A stretch of 64,000 nt of DNA from Todiramphus chloris collaris. Lineage: Eukaryota; Chordata; Aves; Coraciiformes; Alcedinidae. The DNA lies in assembly GCA_025345505.1 (NCBI GenBank), contig JANVCC010000071.1, positions 2,670,373 through 2,734,372 on the forward strand. The letters are read 5' to 3'. Below, piece by piece: positions 12,701-24,700 of this stretch (position 1 is its first letter; every line of letters begins with the position of its first letter). The translations under genes were made by a program, and so were the position numbers. Below the pieces are notes generated by a model. That model saw only the letters and a list, made by a program, of their open reading frames with translations. It made no database searches and was not told the DNA's origin.

Positions 12701-15700
12701 TAACCAGAAGTGTCACAACACTTCTGCTGGCACTGCAGTGAAAGCCATCGCTTCTGGGAAAGCCACTGACCTGGCACTGGTGCCAAGGGGGAGGCCACGT
12801 GTCAGGAATCTCCCCGTCCCTCAGGGACCAGAGTACATTGGCACCCGGGCTGGGGGCAGAGGCCCAAGCACCCATCTGGGCTCTCTGTAGAGCACAACCA
12901 ACCGCACAAGGTGATATCAACTGTTGCCTTCGCTGTGCAGCTACGGGCAGGAGCCGGGTGCTAGGCCAGGGGCTGCCTGCAGATGCCAGCAATGCTCTGC
13001 CTGGTTCCGCTCGCCAACTGTGCCAACCCCGCCTTGGCTGAACCACCCAGAGAACAGCTGCCACTCACCTTATTCTCGAAGTTGTACTTGCTGAGGTCCC
13101 GGGATTCAGTGGCCCGACGGTCCCCGTGAGTTAAGGCACCCTGGGGGGACAGACCAAGCGAAAAATGTGTGCTTTTAGCCTTTGGAAAACACCAGAGACT
13201 GGCCAAAGGTGGGGTAAGGACGTCCTGAGGGGAGGGAGAGCTCCTCAGGAAGATTCTGACTTTGTCAAAGCATTTGGGGATTTATCAGAAGTGAAGGAAA
13301 ATGAAACTGAGGCAAGTTCATTATTCCGTTAATTATTTCATTGGCTTTCTGGAAAGAGATGGGTGTTTGCTCCTGGAACAGCTGGGGAATTCCAGCATCT
13401 GGAACTGGGCTCTGCTTCCCTGAGATTCCTCCCGATGCCCCGGTTACATACTCTCCACTTCCTTTCCCAAATCCCAGGATGCTAAAAGCCACCCGTGTTC
13501 CGCTCCAGCCAGGGTGATGCAATCCCCCGTACCAGTTACACTGGCCGTGCTGGTGGGAACACCAAAATGGGAGTTCTTCTGAGAAAACTGGAACCAACGC
13601 GTCATCTCTTGGCTGCGGGGCACTCACCAGGCTCTCCAGACGTTTTGCCACGATGGATGCAAACCTCCTCTCCCCCGCCAGCTCAGAGATGAGGAAGACA
13701 TACTCCGGAGCAGAAACCTGGTTCGATCGGTGCGTTCGACCTACAGGGACACGAGAACTGGGGTGAAGGGAGAGGTTGGTCCAGTCTGGTACGGGAAGTG
13801 AAGCTGAGCAGGAGAGCAAGAGCCAAACCAATTTCTCATGTCGTGGCTGGTTTTTGAAGGAGATGTTTCTTTGGGGGAGAAATGCCAGAGGCACAGTCAT
13901 GCTCATCGCCCTGGAGCTGCTGCCACGTTGGCAGTCTCGGGATTATAGCCCTGACCCTCTGGTCTGGCCCTGACCCTCCCCACGAGAGAAACCAGTCCCA
14001 ACAGCTTTGTGTCTGCATTTCCAGCACGGCAAAGCGGGGGAGCCCCCTGCAAGGTGCCCTATCTCCAAAAGCTAAAGTCACCGGGTGACCACGGTGCCTC
14101 TGTCCTTCCCGGGGCTTCAGGGGAAGGAGAGAGTGACCAAGAGCACCCAGCCCTCACCGAACTGCTGTATGGCCCGGTCCGCGCTCCAGGGCAGCTCCAG
14201 TGTCATGTGGACTCGGCGCTTCTGGTTTTTGACCCGTCTGTCTGCTTGGAGAGAGATTCCTGAGCTGGAGGCCTCGGAGATTATTGCTACAAGCTAAAGG
14301 AGAGAGATGAGAGAGAAAGGGGGGTGAGATTCCTGGACACCTGCAAAACTGTTTCAAGAAACAGCCCAAAGCACGAGTCCCCAGCCTACGACGGACCCAG
14401 GGCGCCTCGTCACCTTCCAGGCAGGACAGATGCAGAAAAGCTGCAGAGCCTCGTCAGCCTGGCCATGCAAAGGCCCCTTCCCCTCCCTTCCAGATGTTTG
14501 GAGGTTTCCCGAGCTCGCAGCTGATTCACCTTTTCCCCTTTCATGAAACGTTCCTTCTCCTTCAGGTTGACGTGGTCGATGGAGAGGCCTTGCTCCGCAC
14601 GGGACTCGAACATGACGGAGCCGTCCGGTCTGCAAACCACCCGGCCCTTGCGCCCTGTCATCTGCATGCACCAGAGGGGAGAGAGGCTGTCAGCAGAGGG
14701 GAGAGACCCTCATGCCACGGACAGCCCCTTTAGAACATCCCGTGCCCCTCTTTCCATCACTGCTGGCCCCTGTTCCTGTCACCCAGTGCCACCAAAATAG
14801 CCTCTTGGTTGTCAGGAGTACCTCAGCCACGTGCTCCGGGCCCCCAAAGTGATTGATCAGTTCATCCAAGGTATTGAGAGGTAGCTCTTTGCCCAGTGCT
14901 TTTACTTTTGCTAGGAGGTCCTGCTTCATCTTTTCTACACGTTCTAGTTCTCTCGGGCCGTGCATCTCTTTCTGGGAAGGCAGCATGTGAAAGTTACCTG
15001 TAATGTCAAGTGGGAAAGTTTAGAGTCGCCTGATAATTGTGGGAGGGGGGAAGAGGGGAAAAAAAAAGGGCTTCTGAGGGCACTAGCTGATGAGCAGGCA
15101 AAGACACCCTGACTTGCAACACATGCTGCAGTGAATCCTCTCTGTGCTTCCCCATTTCCTTCCAGGATGAGAGGAAATGGCCTCAAATTGCCCCAGGGGA
15201 GGTTTAGGTTGGAGCTGAGGAACAATTTCTTCCCCTTAAGGGTTGTCCAGTGCTGGCCCAGGCTGCCCAGGGTAGCGATGGAGTCCCCGTGATCCCTGGA
15301 GGGGTTTCCAAGCTGGAACTTGTGCTGAGGGACATGGGTCAGTGGTGCCCTAGCAGTGCCATGTTGGACTCGATGGGCTCAAAGGTCTTTTCCAACCCAA
15401 ACTGATTCCGTGGTTCTGTGTTTTGGTGGGCAAAGGAGCAAACAGGGCAAATTCTTCCTGCTCACTGATCGCAGCAGGTTAACTTGGATCGACTTTCCAA
15501 GCCCAAGTTTGGCCATCACAAGATAAAAGCTGGACAAGATCGTAAAGCCCTCCCAAGCACAGAAGGAGCTTCACCATTCCAAGAAGACACCAGGAGAGCC
15601 TCCTCACATCAGGTCATCGACTCTGCAACCCCCCGAGCCGGACACGATCCCCAGGAAGGGCGCGGGCAGATCTGCCACTGCCACAGAGCACCAGGGTGGG

Positions 15701-18700
15701 TGCTGTCCCCAGCTGTGCACCCCTGCACCGGGTGCCACGTTCTCCACAACGGGGTGGCCCTGGTCCCAGCTGACCCTGCCTCGCAGCTCCACTTACTCCT
15801 GTCGTCGGCCGCGAAGCCGTTGTAGGTGTGCTCCACGAAGATGACATCGTCCGTCTCGAAGACGGACTCCGGGGAGGAGTTGAAGTCGCTGTCGAGCCCC
15901 ATGTCGGAGTCGGTGCTGCTGTCGTCGCTGATCTTGATGATGCCCACGGGGTCACACACGCCCTTCAGAGCCTTGGGACAGCGGCCCCTCTGCTTCCCTG
16001 CAAGGCAGAGCGCGCGGCGTCACTGCCTCGGCGGAGCGGCGAGTGCCCGCTCAGAGAGAGGAGGAGGAGGAGGAGAAGGAGGAGGAGGAGGAATCACAGG
16101 AGAGCTGAGATTGTCCCAGATGAAGGGCTGATCTTGGAAAGACAGCCTCTCGGGTGGGGTGGGGTGGGAGGGCAGTGAAGGAGGGAGAGAGAAAAAGGAA
16201 GAGAGAAGGGAAGACCGAGCCCATCCTTCCCAGGGCTGAAGGCAGCTGCAGACATCGGGATGAAGAGGCGGCCGGCTCTAAGCAGCGCTGAGCCCTCGGG
16301 GAAGGAGCCCGCGGGGTCGGCCGCCTCCGGAGCGACGCGCGGGACGCGTCCCGGGGAAGGTGCCAGCGTTTCGGGACAGTCGTTCACTCCCAAGCACAGC
16401 AAGACATGCCCCGGCCACGCGAGAGGGTTGGCAACCCAGCCTGGCACGAGCCGCTCTGCCACAGCGGCCGGCCAGGACAACCTCCACAGTCTGCCAGTGC
16501 TGCTGTCCCCCCTTCCCCATTTCCCACTAGAGGAGAAATCCCAAAACTCTTCTTACCTGCAGCCACAGCCAATAATTTGGCAGGGAAGTGATATTTTCGT
16601 GGTGTTTTTTCCCACCCCCCCCCCGCCCCAGTTCACCTGCCGTGCTCTAAGTCAGGGGCAGCAGAGCCCCCCCCTTGCCAGGGACTCTTGCACAACCTGC
16701 CCCCCCAGTCTAGGCCAGGAAGCAGCTGGGGGAAAGGGGCAGAGCTACTGGGCACGTGGTGGAGGCGAGGAGCTACGCTGTGACGGGGAACGGGGGTTAG
16801 AGGGAGGGAAAGGCGAACGACCCAGAGCCAGCGCCGTCCTCGGAGGAGAGCGAGCGGCGGGAGATGCGCGGGAGGGCAAACTGAAACCGGGCAGAGCAGG
16901 AGAAGGCATGAAGTAGGGAAAAGGGGAAAGAGGCAAAGAAGCAGCTGAGTGGCCGGGGTGAAGCAGCAAGGCAGGAGGGCAGATGCTGGGCAGCGGAGTG
17001 TGCTCTTACGTTTTCTTTTAATGCCAGTTCCTTTTTCTCTCTTTCTTTTGGTTGAAGGAAAGTGCTTCTGAATTAGTGATAGAAAGACGCCTCTGAAAGT
17101 AAGATGCAAAATTTATTCTAGCTACCAGGAACATCTGCTGGTTTATCACGTAGCAATGTGTATTTGAGACAGCACCACGTTTCAGGAGAGAGGGGTCAAT
17201 CCTGTCCCACGACTCCCAGCTCTCCGGAGCCTGTTTCACCGAAAGGTCCTGCCAAGGGAGCAAGGGCTGCACTGGCAGGGCCTCCGCTGCGGAACGGGCA
17301 CTGTAACGCTGGGAAGAACGTTCTCTGCTGTGGTGGGGGCAGCAGGGCTGTGTGGGAAGACTCTGCGACAGCAGCAGAGCAGAGCCCGGGCTCTGTGCTA
17401 CCACGTGGTGAGTCAAAGACCTTTAGAGAGCAACTAAGAGGGAGTTTTAAATGGGAAGCACTATACTGGGAAGCTGTTACGTCACTATGGAAAAACTCCA
17501 GGAAGTCCCAGTGTCCCAGCCCTTCTCCATGCTCTGAGAGCAGAGCCCACCATGGGGCTGTCCAACAAGTGCTCCACCAAGTCCTCTGATGAACTGGATG
17601 GGGGCTCGTTTGACCCCGGACCAGAGCGGTGACAAAACAGGGACGTGTGGTGGCTTCAGGTGAATGGAAAAACATCGGAAGAGGTGGAAAACTAATGTCT
17701 CTGTGGGCAGTTCTGCAAATCAAAGAGCAAGTGCTGGTCATGGTGGTGGGGATGAACCTCCAGTGCAATGAGGAGGCAGCGTTGAATGAGCTCTGGTTGA
17801 CAAAAAAGAAAACCAAACCAAAACAAACCAATGTTGAAAGCGACAGCCGAGAGGTATGGACATGGCAACTCGCCCCGGGGGAGAGAAAAGGAGTCTGGGA
17901 ACCAGGGAGGAAGCTCTGGGACCCTTGGGGCACGGGGCTGAAGGAGACGGAGGCAGCACTGCCCCGCAGAGCCCTGTGCTTGCTCTTCTGCCACCGCAGT
18001 CGCCTGGCACCGGGAAGGGCCCTTTGGTCTGGGGTGACCCTGGGTTCAAAATGCAGCAATTTACTCTTGGCTCTGGAGCTTCCCCACTGAGAAACTTTTG
18101 CTCCTCTTCCCGACACTCGCACTCCCTGTCTTCCCCTCCAACAAAGAGCTGGGCTGCTACTCGCTGAACAACCCGTTTATTTTTAACCCCGTTTCTCGGC
18201 ATCTTTTAAACAGCTGCTTCTTCCCAGCACACTCCCCTCAGGAAGTCCCCCGAGGTGCTGGAAAACCAGGACACCGCTTTTGGAGGCTCAGCAGGCACCA
18301 GAAGACACCCGGTTATCTGGCCAACGCTGCTGAGCAAAGGGCTCTTGCCTCTCGAATGGGTAGAGGGTCAAGCAGCGTGGGATCACAGCAGAGCCCTCCT
18401 CCTTTGGCAGCCGAGCGAGGCCCAAGGTCCTCGAGACCGAGTTCCTCTGAATTCTGTGACATGAAAACCAACCCAAGAGACCAAATCAATCCAGGCAGTG
18501 GTTAGAGACCCCTGTCACCACGCTGGTATTTGGTTTTCTGGAAAGGACAGAGGACAGCAGAGTGACACGGACAAACACAAGCCCCCCCGTCAGTAAAGCT
18601 TGGCCTAAACTGGGCACACACCCTCTCTGGGGTCTCTCATGGCTTCCCCTGCATTAAAAGTCACTTGAAAAGAAAACAGGAACCAAGGAAACGCAACTCA

Positions 18701-21700
18701 ACCCAATGTCCCAGGTTTCTGTCACCCTCTGTGCAGGAACAGCCACACTGGTGGGATGGGCTGGTCCTCTGAAAGCTGCAGGAATAAGGGGAGAGGGTCC
18801 TCAGCCTCTGCTGAAGGGGCAGCATGAATCCTGCTCCTGGCATCAGTTCGAGCACAATCACCTCTCCTTGTAGCTGGGAACAAAGGTGACACATCCAGGG
18901 TGTTGGTCCTGCCTTGTGAGCACAGCACTGGCCCAGCTAAACTCCTTGGACCACCTCCTCTCACTGCTCCAGAGATGCCACCTCACCTTGTCATCCCACC
19001 TTCTCCCATTGCATGAGATTCTCTTGCTCGTTTCTTTGGTGTCAATCAGTTTTCCAAAGTCAGACCCACACAAACCACACCTGAGCTCACGTTTCTGGCT
19101 CTCCTACACCTGCCAATTCCTTTACGTGTGCAGAGAGTCGGATCAGGCCGCTCACGCAAGTTTGGACCACAGAGGACTTCAAAATCCAGGATCTAGCTCA
19201 TAAAGTGACACTGAAGAAAAGGCACCTCGAGGACCCAGCTGTGTCCTCTCCATTTACAGCTCGTACAAGGAGAGGTTTCATGAAACCTCACGTCAAGCAG
19301 CACCAGTGGCAAGCAGCCCCCGGGCAGGGCCTTCCCCAGCACACCCCTGGCCTCCCCCCCAGGAGAAAAAGCAGGGATTTTTAACTCACTCTGCAGCAGA
19401 GACAAAACAATTTAGATGCCCATCGTTCTCGTCCAGGACTTCTCTGGTGCGGGCCTCGCCGGTGGACTGCAGGCCGATGACGATACACTGTGGGGAAACA
19501 GGCAGAGGAGGGGTCAGGGAGGGTGGACCACAGCCAGGCAAGCAGCTGCCCCAGCTCAGGAGGTTGTGCTTCCCAGGCTCAGGAACACTCTCCCCCTGGC
19601 CTCCATCCCCAGCACGTGTCGGGCTCCTGCTGAAGAACCAATCTTTCAGCATCCAGAACAGCACCTCGGCTCCGGGTGGTTACAGAACCCACTGACATCA
19701 CTAGGTAGTCTCTGCTTAAAACATCCAAGTTGCATCCAGACGGATGAACGGACAGAGCTGTGCTCGAGGCGAAGGATCTGATACCAGTTCTAGCTTGAGC
19801 ACGACCCAAAAAGACCTTTGCAGATCAGCTCGCCCACATCTACCATCAACCAGCAGCGGGCAATGCCCGGGAAGACAAGGCCACGTTAACTCCCCAGCAC
19901 CATTTACTGTCAGCGTGCCCAGAAAGCCGGACGCTGCCCTTCATTCCGCTTCATCTGGAGAGAAACTCGGCCTTCCAGAGGTTTGGAATTGCTTTCAAGT
20001 CAGGCTGAAGAACAGTTAACTCCCTGTGGTTGTAGACTAGTGAAAAATACCCCTTGGCAGAGCCGCTACCGCACCTTGTCCTTCTCCAGCTCCTCCTTGG
20101 CAAGCTCCACGAGGCGTCGGACCTTGGCAGCAATGCAGAGGTACTTGAAGAAGCGCTGGTGGGCTGACCAGAACTGACCCCACAGGGATTTCCGGGACTC
20201 CAGGCCGATCCAGTCGGCCGCTTGCTGGAACACCAACAAAGCCTCTTCCCACTGCGGACAATACGGAGAAGGGTCGAGTTAATACCCGAGTTTTCATTTC
20301 GTTACTGCTGGGCACGAGGTAATTAGGACAGTCTGGGGTTTGGTAATCTGATTTCACGTGGTGTTTATGTTGCCGTGTTAGGCTGAGGGAACGGTCTGGT
20401 CGTTCTCTCCTTTCTGCATTAGCTCTGGTTTGCAATTATGGAACTTTTAAGCAGAAACAAGAAAGCATAAGGGGTTTTTTTTTTTCCATAAGCCAAGAAT
20501 TCATAGTCCTTTTCTTTCTTATGAACAAACCACGTTCATGGGCATGGCCACATTTAGGGGTCTCAAACCCTCCCACATGACAAGGGGCCGTGCCCAGAGC
20601 ACAATCAATCACCAGTGTCCCCACTGCAGCGGGAGCAGCTCACCAGCTTCGCTGCCTTGTCGTAGACAACCTTGTACTTCTGATCCAGTGGGATCTCCTC
20701 GATGCGGAAGGTGACTCCAGTGAAGCTGAGCTGCCTGGCAATGTACATCCCGCTGACCTTCATGTCCATGGCCACGATCTCCATCGCACCAACCCCCCTG
20801 GGAGAGGAAGGAAAACGAAACTGTGAAAGCCCTTCCTCTGCCACAGGGGAGGTTCCTCTGCAGAACCACCACCTCTCCTGGCTCAAGACATCGCACCCAT
20901 CACACAAAGGCTGCCACAAGATGGAAGCCAGGCAAAAAGGGAGCAGGACACCACTTACCTCTTCTCAATGGCATGCAGGAACTCATCGAAGGCTCTGAAG
21001 GGGGTGCCCTCCCCCCAGATCCCCAGGCGGCTCATGTAAATCATGTTTTTTGGCTCAGAGGCACCTGTTTGAATAGAATTCACTGTCAGCAAAACCTCAG
21101 CAGCGAGGAATGGTTCCCCAGGTGGGAACAGTTTTGACTCCAAGGAAACTCTTCAGAGGACAGTCATTTGCCATTGGGCCTTAGGAGACCCAAGGACCTT
21201 TCCCAACGCTGCCCTCTGGACACTACGTGGGCATCACCACGTAGCTGAAGAGCTGGCCAGGAACCCGTTAAACTGGAGGGAAATTAGGCTGACTTGCCAA
21301 GAAGCCAGGAGGCAGGTGTAGCACCCTCAGCTCCCCTCTGGCACCACAGCACCCTTCAGCTCTCCTTGCCTGAATGTGGCCCCTCGGCACCTGCGCTCCC
21401 GTCCCGAAGGCATCCTCAGGAGGAGGTGACAGGCAGTCACAGCACCCACACAGCCCCCAGAGAAGCTCACCTGTGGCACTGGCATAAACAACCCTTGCTC
21501 GAGGCAGCTTGTTCTGAAGGTCCAGCACTGCTTTGCCCATTTTAGTAGAGCTGGCGTTTTTGGCTTTGTGGCATTCATCGAACACAATCTGCGCGGCAGT
21601 TAAGGCCAAAGGATCTATTCTCATCCCGGGGATGGGAGCAGACAGAAAACATGACCCAGTCTCCTGCAGCCAACTGAACAACCAGTCCCAATATCAACTG

Positions 21701-24700
21701 GACTCACTCGTTCCCCACGCTGAGTGGAATCTGTTGGTTTGGCCTCGTCCTGTGCTCTCCAGAGCCCAAAGTCATTTCCACCCCCTCCCTCTCCCTTCAC
21801 TTCCAAGGTGCATCTTGAGGGAGAAGAACATCGAAAAGGTTCATCCCAGCTGTGTTCCTCCCCTCCTCCCATGAACACTGCAGCTTTTGGAGGAGAGAAG
21901 AGGAAGAGAGAGGAGTGGGGAGTTGATGTGTATGCTCACAGCATTTCAGCACCTACCACAGGCACCAGGCTGCTCAGCACAGCCACTCCCAGTGACTTCA
22001 GATGGCCCCAAGCTCTTTGCACTTCACTAGGGAGCAATCACAATCATGAAATCCTCCTCTTTCTACTTTTTCTGTTGTTCGGGGTTTGGGTTTTTGTTGG
22101 TAAAGGATACAACTCCATCAAAGTTTTCCCTGCACCAGTCCAAAATTTGTTTCAAGCGCGTCCTGTGCTGTCCGCCTGCCTGGCTTTCGCCGATCAGCGC
22201 AGAGTAAGTGGCAAAGAGGACTCCTTCTGAGGTAGCTGTGTCACCGTATTTAATCTGTGGAAAGGGGAAGAAGAACAAAAAAGCCCATGAGCTCACCAGG
22301 CTTGTCCCCAGCCCATCGCTCCCATCCCTTGCCCACGGCTGCGCTGTGACTGCGCTCCTGCCTCCGAGGACAAAAAGCCAGCCTGAGAACAGAGAGGGCA
22401 GAAAGCTGTCGGGAGCTGACACCTCCAGCACTTCTATTTGGCACCGAGCTAGGGCGATGACAGGGACTCTACAGGCCTGGCCGAGTTCCACCAGCCAATG
22501 TGTCAGCACATCTGGAGGCAGGCAGTGAAATGTGGAGACCACGCTAGGGCTTCCATTTCCTGGCCAGCTGAAGCCACTTCATTTTTATGGTTTTTTTTAA
22601 GCATGAGTTTTTAAGCTGATTGTTTTGAACCCTTCTGCCTCCTTTTAATTATTTCCAGAAAATCATTTTCTCTTTGGTCAGGTGAGATTCTCTTTTCTCT
22701 CAGGTGAGGCTGTTGCCTGGTTTACTGTCACAGGTCCCACTTGGAATGAAATAAGACAGGGAAAAACAACCCCCCGGTCTCAATTTCAGGAATATTCCAT
22801 TTCAAGCCTTTCTGGTCTGAAAACAAACATCCCTTCCAGTCTCTTAATGGAGGGCATTGAGAGGAGTCGACACCCATGGCTTTCATAGCAGCTGATTGTT
22901 CAATACCATTAAAGACCAGAGGAGAGTGTTTCAGTGAACTGGCCAGCTGTGGGGCAGACTGGACAAGGCTGATGGATGGAACAAGAGATTAAAGCATGGG
23001 GTATGAAAGACCCTGTGAAGAGCCACTACACAACTGCTTTGAGAAACACTTCATCATCCTCATCACTGGATAACGAGAAGAAAGGCTGAAAATTCTGCAA
23101 TCCACTCAACTCGGGGAGGAAATCCTCCCACCCCATGTGCCTGCAGCCCCCTGCCAGGCACCAGTTGTTGCTCCCTCGCTCGCAGGCACTGGGAAAGGTC
23201 AGCCCAGGAGAGCAGAGCACGGCCAGGTCTAACGGGAGCTGCCCCCTCAGGAAGCTGCCTCAGGAATGGTGAAAAAGGCTCAAATCCCGCTGCGCTTCGC
23301 CCTTGCCTGCAGCCCCTTCTCCCTCCCTGCAGGAAAAGATCCGTGCTCCCTGTGCAGCTCTGCAGAGCGTGTAAAAATAGCAAGAGGCTGGAGTGGGAAG
23401 AAGGAACCGAGAGAAGGGAAGAGCCAGCAGCTGCCGTCTGCTGCCGGCGGCGTCACCGGTCGCGCGGAGGCAGAAGCGGCTGCCGCTTTGCGCGCCGAGG
23501 AGGCTCCATCTGACAGCTCCTGGGGGCTGGTTTTCCAGAGCCCCACTCCAGCCTCTCTCCCTTACCTTATTCAAAGCGTGCACGGGAATGTGGGAGGCTT
23601 CGATGTCCTTCAGGTCTCTCTCGGCGTCGTACTTGAGATCATTGGAGACACTGAACCTGCAGAGCAAGAGACGGGTCTGGTTACCTCCCGAGGAGCCGCT
23701 CCGGTGCCTGCAGCAGCAGGAGGTGTGCAAACTGTTGGAGCTCCCACTGCCCACACTCCTCAGCACGAGGTCCTGCTGCTCCCAAGAGCTGCCTGTACCC
23801 TGGGGTAAGAACTCAGACTCCAGGGGCTTGAGTCTGCACCTGGGAAGTCCATGAATACCCCTCTGAAGACATCAAAGAGAGCGGGGAGGGCTCAGCGTGG
23901 AGCTCCAAGAAGGAGAGGATCTGCTGTTTGGCAGTGACTCACTCTCTGTCAGGGCTGCAGGGGAAATATTCCCATTCCACAGGCAGCAAACGGGCACAAA
24001 GAGGTGGAAACGACTTACCCAAGGCCACAGCATGAGTCAGCTAGAAAGCCAACATCAGCACTGAGGAATTCCTTACTCCCAGATCCAAACTAACTCCAAG
24101 TCTTACGGGAAAAGATTAAAAAACAAAAAACAAAAAAAAACAAAAAAAAAAAACAAAAAAAAAAAAGAAAAAAGAAATCAAAACCCAAACCAACTTACCA
24201 CAGAGCTTTTTTCCTCCCTTTAAGATAATTTTCAAAGATGATGCCCGCAACCGTCCTGCCCTTGCCAACGCCAGCACCGTCCCCGATGAGGAACCCAGCT
24301 CGCTGCCCGTTGGGTAACAAGACTTCGTGTTGCTGCAGAATCAAGAACAGAACTGGAAATTAAACTCGATTTGCCTTTGCTAACAGCTCTGAGGGGAGGC
24401 TTTGAAGAGCAGCGCTTGATCCTTCCAAACAGCCCAGCAATGAAACACTCAAGGATGCCAGGAGCGGTCAAAGCGTCATGGCCAAGCTCACGAGTGGCAG
24501 TTCACAGAGAAGGCCCCCAAAATGTAAATCCCTCCCCTCTGGGTCCTCATCTCCACGGGAAACATCCCCCCACAGAAGTCCCTGCCTTCAAATAACCCTT
24601 TCAAAAGGGCATTTAAAACGCTATCTGCCAAAGCTTGCCAAGTTTCCTTGCCTGGATTCAAGGTTAGTTTAAAACACACTCGAACACCCGCCCGTCCCAA

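Noticed and set aside
14822..14971. C18 starting at 14971
   Set aside because: It would break the reading frame from C17. The acceptor at 14997 restores frame and family similarity.
17196..18122. 308-codon minus-strand open frame between C15 and C16
   Set aside because: It is intronic, lacks splice links in phase, and has no conserved content.
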